A DNA stretch of 57,262 bases from Chthoniobacter flavus (GTDB taxonomy: Bacteria; Verrucomicrobiota; Verrucomicrobiia; Chthoniobacterales; Terrimicrobiaceae). This document shows, piece by piece, positions 50,951 to 57,262 of this stretch (within the stretch, counting starts at the first letter, position 1; each line of letters starts with the position of its first letter). Position numbers and translations under genes: made by a program. The stretch is from positions 1 through 57,262 of the forward strand of contig CAMASH010000012.1 of assembly GCA_945860745.1 (NCBI GenBank), given 5' to 3'. Under the pieces are notes generated by a model that did not search any database, was not told the DNA's origin, and saw only the letters and a program-made list of their open reading frames with translations.

Positions 50951-51219
50951 GGAGTGATCTGAAAGCCCCGGGGCGGGGCGTTGGTGTCGATCTCATCAAT
51001 GTGCTCGGCGGTGATGTGTCCGGCAAGCGCGCTTTCGCGGATTTCCTCGAGAAAGCCCGCGACCTCCGCGCGGTCACCGCTCACCTGGAGCTCCACCCTT
51101 CCGTCCGGCAGATTGCGCACGGAACCGGTGACGTCGAAACCCTGGGCGATGCGTTTGGCCGTCCAGCGGAAGCCCACGCCCTGCACCCGGCCTTCGTAAA
51201 AAACCTGGGTCGTCTTCAT
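50947..51219 (-). CDS. acylphosphatase
   Basis: A 90-residue protein with the family active site YEGRVQGVGFRWTAKRIA (substrate Arg in the first motif) and the catalytic Asn in GSVRNLPDGRVEL. Full length for the family, which hydrolyses acyl phosphates such as 1,3-bisphosphoglycerate. It overlaps the ABC ATPase start by ATGA and begins 76 bases downstream of the proA stop, separated by a small hairpin array. Confidence 0.95.
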   Translation of the reverse strand: MKTTQVFYEGRVQGVGFRWTAKRIAQGFDVTGSVRNLPDGRVELQVSGDRAEVAGFLEEIRESALAGHITAEHIDEIDTNAPPRGFQITP

Positions 51220-51229
51220 TGCGGGGCGT

Positions 51230-51268
51230 CCGCGCTCTGACGAGCGCGGCTACGCACGCTTCGTAGCC
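51230..51268. repeat. tandem small hairpins upstream of the acylphosphatase
   Basis: CCGCGCTC-TGAC-GAGCGCGG (51230-51249) is followed by GGCTACG-CACGCTT-CGTAGCC (51248-51268), and a CCTTC-GTAA-GAAGG hairpin lies just after it. They occupy the proA-acylphosphatase gap and may end or attenuate the proA transcript. Confidence 0.6.
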
Positions 51269-51294
51269 GCCTTCGTAAGAAGGTGGTTGATGGT

Positions 51295-52566
51295 TTACTC
51301 CCGGATCTGCCCATCGCCGCGAAGGAGATATTTGTAGGTGGTCAGTTCCTCCAACCCCATCGGACCGCGGGCGTGGAGCTTGTCGGTGCTGATGCCGATC
51401 TCCGCGCCGAAGCCGAATTCCCCGCCATCGGTGAAGCGGGTCGAGGCGTTCCAATACACCGTGGCGGAATCGACCTCGTGGAGAAACTGCTCCGCCGTTG
51501 TTGCATTGCCCGTGACAATGGCATCGCTGTGATGCGAACCGTATTTTTCCAGGTGTTCGACGGCGTCCCCGAGGCTGTCCACCACCCGCAGGGACATGAC
51601 GAGGTCGAGATATTCGGTGGACCAGTCGGCTTCCTGCGCGGCGCGCAGGGGTTCGTAGTTGAGGGTTGAGAGTTGAGAGAAAGACGTCTCGTCGGCGTGG
51701 ATTGCGATCTTGTTTTCGCGAAAAACCGGCGCGGCTTTTTTCAGGAAATTTTTCGCGATATCCCGGTGGAGCAACAGCGTTTCCATGGCGTTGCAAACCC
51801 CGGGCCGCTGGCACTTGGCGTTGACCGCGATGCGGAGCGCCATGTCGAGATCGGCCTCGCGGTCCACGTAGACATGACAAACCCCATGGTAGTGTTTGAT
51901 CACCGGCATGCGGGCGTGAGTGACCACGGTCTCGATGAGCGAATGGCCGCCGCGCGGCACGATGAGATCGATGAATTTGTCCATCTGCGCCATGTGACGA
52001 ACCGCCTCGCGGTCCTTGGTCGGGATGAGTTGGACGGAGTTTTCCGGCAGTCCGCAGGCGGAACCGCCGGCCTGGAGGGCTTCGGCGATGGCGATGTTCG
52101 AGTGCAGCGACTCGGAACCGCCCCGCAGAATGACGGCGTTGCCGGTCTTGATGCACAGGATGGCGGCGTCGCTGGTCACGTTCGGGCGCGATTCGTAAAT
52201 GATGCCGATCACACCAATCGGCGTGCGGATTTTGGAAATCCTGATGCCGTTCGGGCGGGTCCATTCCGTGATGATGTGTCCGACCGGATCTTCCAGTCCG
52301 GCCACCTGGCGGATCCCGTCGGCCATGTCCGCGATGCGTTTTTCGCTGAGACGCAGACGGTCAATGGCGGCCTTGTTCAAACCATGTTCCTCCGCGCCGG
52401 CGACATCCCGGGCGTTGGCCTCCAGCAAAATCGCGCTGCGGGCCACAAGGGAACCGGCCATGCCGAGCAGGGCGGCGTTCTTTTTCCCGGTGGAGAGAAC
52501 CGCGAGGGCCCGGGCGGCCTGACGGGCCTGACGGCCGATCTGGTGGATTTGTTCTTCGAGACTCAT
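51295..52566 (-). CDS. proA: glutamate-5-semialdehyde dehydrogenase (gamma-glutamyl phosphate reductase)
   Basis: A 423-residue member of the aldehyde dehydrogenase superfamily. The active-site Cys is in QRPGVCNAMETLLLHR; NAVILRGGSESLHSN and IVPRGGHSLIETV are ProA signatures. It reduces gamma-glutamyl phosphate to the semialdehyde with NADPH in proline synthesis. proB is not nearby. Its ATG overlaps the stop of the alanine dehydrogenase gene (ATGA), so the two amino acid enzymes share a transcript. Confidence 0.96.
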   Translation of the reverse strand: MSLEEQIHQIGRQARQAARALAVLSTGKKNAALLGMAGSLVARSAILLEANARDVAGAEEHGLNKAAIDRLRLSEKRIADMADGIRQVAGLEDPVGHIITEWTRPNGIRISKIRTPIGVIGIIYESRPNVTSDAAILCIKTGNAVILRGGSESLHSNIAIAEALQAGGSACGLPENSVQLIPTKDREAVRHMAQMDKFIDLIVPRGGHSLIETVVTHARMPVIKHYHGVCHVYVDREADLDMALRIAVNAKCQRPGVCNAMETLLLHRDIAKNFLKKAAPVFRENKIAIHADETSFSQLSTLNYEPLRAAQEADWSTEYLDLVMSLRVVDSLGDAVEHLEKYGSHHSDAIVTGNATTAEQFLHEVDSATVYWNASTRFTDGGEFGFGAEIGISTDKLHARGPMGLEELTTYKYLLRGDGQIRE

Positions 52567-53669
52567 GCAGGGAAAGGGACGGGAACATAGTCAAACCCGA
52601 GCGCTTCCGCCACGGCTTTGCACGTCACCGTGCCGTCATAAATATTCACCCCGCCCAGCAGTCCGTGCTGGCGGTGGATGCCCTCGGCCAGGCCGAAGTC
52701 GGCCAGGGTCTCGATGTAGCGATAGGTGACATTGGTCAGCGCCTGGGTGGCGGTGCGGGCGTAGGCACCGGGCATGTTGGCCACGCAGTAATGAATGACG
52801 CCCTCCTCCACAAACGTGGGATCGTGGTGCGTGGTCGGCCGCGAGGTTTCCGCGCAGCCGCCCTGATCAATGGCGATATCCACCAGCACGCTGCCGGGTT
52901 TCATCTTCCGCAGCATGTCGCGCGAGATGAGCTTGGGAGCCTTCGCCCCGGGAACCAGGACCGCGCCAATGAGCAGATCCACCGTGGGCAGCAGATCGAC
53001 CAGGCTGGCCTCGCTGGAAAACAGCGTGTGCGCATTGTGCATGGTGATGTCGAGAAAACGCATCCGCTCCAGATCCACTTCGAGAATGGTCACATCCGCG
53101 CCCAGTCCTGTGGCCATGCGGGCGGCATTGACCCCGCTCGTGCCGCCGCCAATCACGACGACGCGACCGGGCAGAACGCCAGGCACCCCGCCCAGCAACA
53201 CCCCGCTGCCGCCATTGTGCTTGGCCAGACAGTAACCTCCCACCAGCACGGACATGCGGCCGGCGATTTCGCTCATGGGTTCGAGCAGGGGCAGGCGGCG
53301 GTTCACTTCCACCGTTTCGTAGGCAATGCAGGTCGCCCCGGTGGCCAGGAGCGCATCGGTCAACGGCTTGTTGGCCGCCAAATGGAGGTAAGTGAAAAGG
53401 ATCTGGCCCTTGCGCAGGAGTCCGTATTCCGAGGCCAGCGGTTCCTTGACCTTGACGATCAGGTCGGCACGGGCAAAGACCTCCTCGTGGGTGGCAATGA
53501 TCTCCGCTCCGGCGGCGAGGTAGGCCTCATCGAGAAAACCGATGCCGGCCCCCGCGTTCTTTTCCACGAGCACCTGGTGGCCGCGTTTGATGAGTTGATA
53601 GGCCGCTGCGGGCAGGAGCGCGACGCGGAATTCCTGCTCTTTGATTTCTTTGGGGACGCCGATGATCAC
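52563..53669 (-). CDS. ald: alanine dehydrogenase
   Basis: A 368-residue NAD-dependent L-alanine dehydrogenase. IGVPKEIKEQEFRVALLP opens the family, FTYLHLAANKPLTDALL carries the substrate-binding His, and VVIGGGTSGVNAARMATGLG is the Rossmann motif. It interconverts alanine with pyruvate and ammonia. It overlaps proA downstream by four bases. The upstream divergent gene starts 127 bases away. Confidence 0.96.
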   Translation of the reverse strand: MIIGVPKEIKEQEFRVALLPAAAYQLIKRGHQVLVEKNAGAGIGFLDEAYLAAGAEIIATHEEVFARADLIVKVKEPLASEYGLLRKGQILFTYLHLAANKPLTDALLATGATCIAYETVEVNRRLPLLEPMSEIAGRMSVLVGGYCLAKHNGGSGVLLGGVPGVLPGRVVVIGGGTSGVNAARMATGLGADVTILEVDLERMRFLDITMHNAHTLFSSEASLVDLLPTVDLLIGAVLVPGAKAPKLISRDMLRKMKPGSVLVDIAIDQGGCAETSRPTTHHDPTFVEEGVIHYCVANMPGAYARTATQALTNVTYRYIETLADFGLAEGIHRQHGLLGGVNIYDGTVTCKAVAEALGFDYVPVPFPA

Positions 53670-53796
53670 CCTCCACCTATCGCCCTCCCCGGGCCGTCAA
53701 ACAAGCCCGTTTGAATCCGCCAGCCGCAAAAAATGCCCTCCCCTCCGCGGGGCCGGATGGACAAACCCGCCGGTTTATGGAATATCCTCCGGAGGA

Positions 53797-54663
53797 ATGG
53801 TTCTTTTCTTCCATGCCAGAACGCTGCTCATTTTGGCAGCCGCCCTCGCCCTCATGCGCACGCCGGGGCATGCCCAGGAAAAGGTCGAAAAAGAATTCCA
53901 GATGGAATCCGACGAATACGTTCGCGACGAGCTCGGGGTGAATGACATCACCGCCCCCTCCATCGCGCAAATCCTGAAGGATTTCGGAGCGTTTCAACCG
54001 TTCCAACTCGACCTCATCGCCGCCAACCCGCGCGATGCCGTCTATGACAACCGCCTGCAAACTTCCCTGCACTTCGGCTCCCTCGTGGCCGACGGATTTA
54101 TCCTCACCATCGCCGAGCGTCCGCAGGACATTCAGGACGTCGGACGCGCCCTCATCCGTCAGTCGCACGCGCTGGGCGTGGGGGACCGGTTGACCCGCCG
54201 CAGCAAAAGCCTCTTCGAAGCCAGCGACAAGGGCGACTGGCAGGGCATGCGCGAGGAACTGATCAAAACCCAGGCCGACGTGGAAAAATCCATGCTCGAT
54301 CTGCACGACGAACAAATGGCCCACATGATCAGCCTCGGCGGATGGCTGCGCGGATTTCAACTCGCGGCCAACAGTTGCGCGCTGAAATACTCCGCCGAGC
54401 GCGCCGCCATCCTCGGACGCGCCGGGATCATGGACTACTACCTCGACCGCCTCCAGACCCTCCATCCGCGCCTGAAAAAAACCGAATTCGTTTCCACCCT
54501 CACCGCCAAACTGAAGGATCTGCTCACCCTCACCACCTCCACGGCGGGCCAACCCAGCGAGGCTGATGTGAAAAAAATGCGCGACCTGGCCAACGAGATC
54601 GAGGCCGTCGCGCTCGGTCCGGTGGATAGCGACGGCAAGATCCTCCAGCCCTCCACGCCCTGA
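53797..54663 (+). CDS. secreted hypothetical helical protein
   Basis: About 288 residues from ATG 53797, which has GGAGG immediately before it (short spacing). A signal peptide is present (TLLILAAALALMRTPGHA). The mature protein is mainly helical, with DLIAANPRDAVYDNRLQTSLHFGSLVADGFILTIAE and LGGWLRGFQLAANSCALKYS. No family recognised with certainty. It is conserved-looking in composition, with no Cys clusters or metal motifs. The frame extends upstream to 53641 but that part overlaps ald and is not protein-like. Probably periplasmic. Confidence 0.72.
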   Translation: MVLFFHARTLLILAAALALMRTPGHAQEKVEKEFQMESDEYVRDELGVNDITAPSIAQILKDFGAFQPFQLDLIAANPRDAVYDNRLQTSLHFGSLVADGFILTIAERPQDIQDVGRALIRQSHALGVGDRLTRRSKSLFEASDKGDWQGMREELIKTQADVEKSMLDLHDEQMAHMISLGGWLRGFQLAANSCALKYSAERAAILGRAGIMDYYLDRLQTLHPRLKKTEFVSTLTAKLKDLLTLTTSTAGQPSEADVKKMRDLANEIEAVALGPVDSDGKILQPSTP

Positions 54664-54780
54664 GCCCTTTGTCCCGACGCAGGTTGGCCGCAAAAGACCG
54701 CAAAGAAAGGTGATCAGAAAAAACGTTTCCTCTTTGTGTTCTCGGCGCTCTTTCGTGGCTGATTCCTCCCCTGATTTACT

Positions 54781-56406
54781 ATGAATTCCGACACCGCCTT
54801 CATCCACGACTTCCCACGAATCTCCGACGACTATTTCGCCGAAACCCATGAACGGTTTCCCCACCACGCCAGCGCCCTTGGCCTGGAAAAATTCAACGCC
54901 CGCCTCGGAGCCAACGATCCGGCCACCCACCGCGCCCAGATCCGCCTGGCCGAACGTGCCCTCGCCGCCGTCGAAAGCCTGCCCGAGGCCGCCTTCGCCG
55001 GTGACAACTGGCTCGACCGCCGCACCTTCCTCGCCATGCTCCGCACCGAATTGCTCGATTCGCGCGATCTCCAACGCTGGCGCACCAATCCGCAGGGCCA
55101 CAGCGACACCGCCGTCGGCTCCATCTTCGACCTCGTCGTTCGCCATGCCACCCATCTCGCCAGAGTCCTCCCCGCCATCGAAGCCCGCCTGGCCGCCCTG
55201 CCGGACTTCCTGGCCGCCGGGGCGGAATGCGTCAGCCGTCCTGTGCCGCTGTGGACCAAACTTGCGCGCCAATCCTGCGAAGGGGCCGCCGGATTTCTCG
55301 GCGAGATCGAACCCGAACTCCTCAAGCACGCGGCTTCTTCCGCCCGCTTGAAACGCCTCATTGCCGCCGCCACCCGCGCCTTCGGCGACTACGCCAATGC
55401 CGTGTCCCGCAAACGTCCGGGACCCGAACGCGGCTACGGCATCGGCCGGGCCAATTTCGAATTTCTCATGCGCGAACGCCTCGGCTTCGATTACTCGCTG
55501 CCCGAAGCCGCCGCCAATGGCCGCCGACTCGTCACCCGCATGGAGCACCTGCTGGAACGCGAAGCCGCCCGCCACGGCAAAAAATCCGCCCGCGCCGTCC
55601 TCGACGAAGCCGCCCGGGCCTGGACCCCCGCGCGTCCGCTGATTGACGAATACCGCCGTGTCACCTTCGCCCTCAAAAAGCAACTTGCCGCCCTCGGCCT
55701 CGTCACCCTGCCCCGCCACGAAAAGCTGGAAGTCCTGCCCGCGCCGCCGTTCCTCCGCCACCAATTTCCCACCGCCGCCTACCAGGGGCCCCAGCCCTTC
55801 TCCAAAAAGACCGAGGGCATCTTCTGGGTCAACGACCTCAGTCTCACCCGGACCGATCCCGCGAAAAAACGGGCCGAGATCCACCAGCATTTCGGCCTCG
55901 CGCTCACCAGTGCCCACGAGGCCTATCCCGGCCATCACCTCCAGTTTGCCATCCAAAACCGGCATCCCAGCAAACTCCGCCGCCTGGCCGGCCACTCCAT
56001 TTACTACGAAGGCTGGACCATGTGGTGCGAACAAATGGCCGTGGATCACCGCTTGGTGGAGAATCCATTGGCCCGGCTGCAGCAAATCCACGACGCCCTC
56101 TGGCGCGCCCACCGCATCGTGATTGATTGCGGCCTGCACGGCGGCTCGCTCAGTCACGATGGCGCCTGCAAAGTCCTCATGCGCGGCGTGCAATTCACCA
56201 AAGCCCGCGCCGCCGGCGACGTGAACTGGTACACCAGCTCTCCCACCGTTCCCATGAGCTACCTCCTCGGACGCCTCGAAGTCGAAAAACTCCACCGCCG
56301 CTTTGTCCTCCGGGAAAAATGGCCGCTGAAAAAATTCAACGACTGGATGCTGAGCCACGGCGCCATTCCGTGGTCATGGATCGTGCAGGCTCACGATGCG
56401 CGGTAG
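54781..56406 (+). CDS. DUF885 family protein (predicted metallopeptidase-like)
   Basis: A 541-residue protein with the DUF885 signature HEAYPGHHLQ in the C-terminal half, an HExxH-like zinc motif variant in which Glu-Ala-Tyr-Pro-Gly separates the His residues. GWTMWCEQMAVDH and VPMSYLLGRLEVEKL also fit. The N-terminal region ISDDYFAETHERFPHHASALG is typical. No signal peptide, whereas many DUF885 proteins have one. The function is predicted to be peptidase-like but is not established. A long antisense open frame over this gene is a codon-bias artefact. Confidence 0.9.
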   Translation: MNSDTAFIHDFPRISDDYFAETHERFPHHASALGLEKFNARLGANDPATHRAQIRLAERALAAVESLPEAAFAGDNWLDRRTFLAMLRTELLDSRDLQRWRTNPQGHSDTAVGSIFDLVVRHATHLARVLPAIEARLAALPDFLAAGAECVSRPVPLWTKLARQSCEGAAGFLGEIEPELLKHAASSARLKRLIAAATRAFGDYANAVSRKRPGPERGYGIGRANFEFLMRERLGFDYSLPEAAANGRRLVTRMEHLLEREAARHGKKSARAVLDEAARAWTPARPLIDEYRRVTFALKKQLAALGLVTLPRHEKLEVLPAPPFLRHQFPTAAYQGPQPFSKKTEGIFWVNDLSLTRTDPAKKRAEIHQHFGLALTSAHEAYPGHHLQFAIQNRHPSKLRRLAGHSIYYEGWTMWCEQMAVDHRLVENPLARLQQIHDALWRAHRIVIDCGLHGGSLSHDGACKVLMRGVQFTKARAAGDVNWYTSSPTVPMSYLLGRLEVEKLHRRFVLREKWPLKKFNDWMLSHGAIPWSWIVQAHDAR

Positions 56407-56469
56407 CAGCGTTCCCGGGACGCGCCCGGAAAAAGAGGAATTGCTGCAGAAATCCCTCGCCGCCCAAAA

Positions 56470-57006
56470 CGGAAAGCTAGGCGACCCTCAATCACGAGGC
56501 TTTTGTCGCGGGACTGAAAAACATGCCCGCGCTCACCGGGAAAGGCATTGAAGCAAATGCCAAAGGTTCCTTGCCGCCAGCCCATGCCGTCCCCCAGGTT
56601 GGGTTGCGGCGTTTCGAGTGCCAGGTGGCAGGGGTTGCCCATAAGGAGCGGTAAAGAAATAAAGGTGGCAAGATGACGCCGGAGTCCTGGCCTCTGGCCA
56701 GGTGCGACGAAGAAGCATAGCCCAAGCACTTTGTGACTGAGACTCGACGAAGGAGAGGGCCAGGGTGCACGGGGGATAACCAACGCAGCCAGAGGCCAAA
56801 AGAACAAGCGGGGTTACGGCCTTTATTTGTTTCCAGCGACGAAGGACGCAGGCCCGGAGCCGCCATCCGCATTTGGCGCATGCTTCGAAGAGCGTTTTCT
56901 CAAAGGCCACCCCGGCGCCGTCCTCAAAGATCGGCTTTCGGTAAGTCCCCCGACTGATCCCGTGATAAATCGCCCCGGCAAACTCCAAACGCGGTTTGCT
57001 CGCCAT
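56470..57006 (-). pseudogene. REP-associated tyrosine transposase (RAYT), broken
   Basis: From ATG 57006 the frame gives MASKPRLEFAGAIYHGISRG and FEKTLFEACAKCGWRLRACVL, the N-terminal Y1/RAYT pattern. Homology stops at 56842 and resumes near 56642 in a different frame with MGNPCHLALETPQ and FPGERGHVFQSRDKSL. About 199 bases lie between. Even with the insertion removed the gene would be dead: the HUH pair HxH reads NPCH and the catalytic Tyr (usually GRYKSL) is Asp in SRDKSL. RAYTs normally move REP sequences, and REP-like palindromes flank this copy. Confidence 0.85.
56643..56846. mobile_element. MITE-like insertion inside the RAYT gene
   Basis: The segment between the two RAYT parts has imperfect 18-bp inverted ends, GCGGTAAAGAAATAAAGG (56648-56665) and the complement of GCTGGAAACAAATAAAGG (56820-56837), matching at 15 positions. 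AAGGA occurs at both edges (56643-56647 and 56842-56846), as a target-site duplication would. No transposase is encoded. A 9-bp internal pair GGCCTCTGG/CCAGAGGCC adds secondary structure. Confidence 0.6.
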
Positions 57007-57099
57007 GACAACAGTTCAGCCGGGAGCGGCGCGCGTGCCGCGATGTCTATTCCAGGGCTGACCCGAATGGCACGAACTTCAGGGCGTTTCGGGATGCCG

Positions 57100-57190
57100 C
57101 CCTTGCAGGGCATATCGTTGTTTTTCCTCGAGATCCCTGGGTAGCTCCGCAACCCAGGGCTAGGGGATTGAGCCCCGTTGGGGCTTAAGT
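57100..57190. repeat. REP-like palindrome cluster next to the RAYT gene
   Basis: CCCTGGGT (57135-57142) and ACCCAGGG (57152-57159) flank a 9-base loop; AGCCCC-GTT-GGGGCT follows near 57171-57185; and GCCCTTGCAGGGC lies near 57101-57113. They sit upstream of the RAYT start, the usual REP position. The last 70 bases of the window show no gene. Confidence 0.6.
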
Positions 57191-57262
57191 TCAGACATCC
57201 TGATCTCGTCCTGACGGGATTGCGGCGATCGGAAAGTAACTTGGCGTATTTTTTCTAATTTG

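Noticed and set aside
53677-56358. 893-residue minus-strand open frame
   Set aside because: Antisense to the DUF885 gene and the secreted helical gene; Gly/Glu/Val-rich low-complexity translation without motifs.
1-57262. CRISPR arrays and prophage
   Set aside because: No regularly spaced direct repeats, cas-like proteins, phage structural genes or integrases were seen.

Overview
The window is GC-rich, densely coded bacterial DNA. It most resembles a Verrucomicrobiota (Opitutae/Spartobacteria-like) polysaccharide degrader. This rests on the mix of a PEP-CTERM secreted protein, GntR-type regulators with a sugar-binding C-terminal domain, GH78 and GH88 enzymes, a fused SecD-SecF, a RAYT/REP remnant and many intergenic hairpins. 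The phylum call is an inference from gene content; no rRNA is present.

Region 1 (1-13473, minus strand) is an operon-like series. In transcription order it holds a GntR/periplasmic-binding-protein-type regulator, a 1297-residue secreted glycoside-hydrolase-like protein, two GH78-like alpha-L-rhamnosidases, an aldo/keto reductase, an all-alpha glycosidase-like protein, an RraA-family protein and a truncated SGNH hydrolase. The central genes overlap by 4 bases (GTGA, ATGA). Region 2 (13474-14096) is non-coding with strong hairpins. Region 3 (14097-25866, plus strand) opens with a PEP-CTERM protein and a small secreted protein, then a compact catabolic cluster: amidohydrolase lactonase, DapA-type aldolase, all-alpha glycosidase-like protein, sialidase-like protein, enolase-superfamily dehydratase, D-2-hydroxyacid dehydrogenase, serine hydrolase, L-galactose dehydrogenase-like reductase, cyclase-family hydrolase and L-galactonate dehydrogenase-like Zn enzyme. 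Together these suggest non-phosphorylating oxidation of an L-sugar (L-galactose, L-fucose or L-rhamnose type) released from rhamnose-containing glycans. No transporter is present in either cluster.

Region 4 (25867-29421) is accessory. The tmRNA gene ssrA is followed by a small GIY-YIG nuclease gene and then by an exact 23-bp copy of the tmRNA 3' end, the signature of a tiny integrated element. Next come a DUF6883/DUF4926 pair, a frameshifted Tat-type metallophosphoesterase, a remnant of a two-component system collapsed into one small ORF, and a DUF4870 membrane protein.

Region 5 (29510-35969) holds a DUF1460 protein, yajC-secDF, and a PhyH dioxygenase with a divergent AraC regulator; a second AraC gene overlaps the first tail to tail. 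Region 6 (36004-41639) is a uronate operon: SDR, GH88 unsaturated uronyl hydrolase, KdgF-like cupin, Gfo/Idh oxidoreductase, KDPG aldolase and KDG kinase, ending in an intrinsic terminator. It can be read as cleavage of unsaturated uronides followed by the KDG/KDPG route.

Region 7 (41751-56406) is mainly housekeeping: a fused low-molecular-weight phosphatase-serine hydroxymethyltransferase, a methyltransferase, D-glycerate-type dehydrogenase, glycolate/lactate oxidase, bioD with an ABC ATPase and an acylphosphatase, proA with alanine dehydrogenase, and a DUF885 protein. The right end (56407-57262) is a dead RAYT transposase interrupted by a MITE-like insertion and followed by REP-like palindromes. 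All coordinates and residue numbers were read by eye, and nothing was searched against a database.
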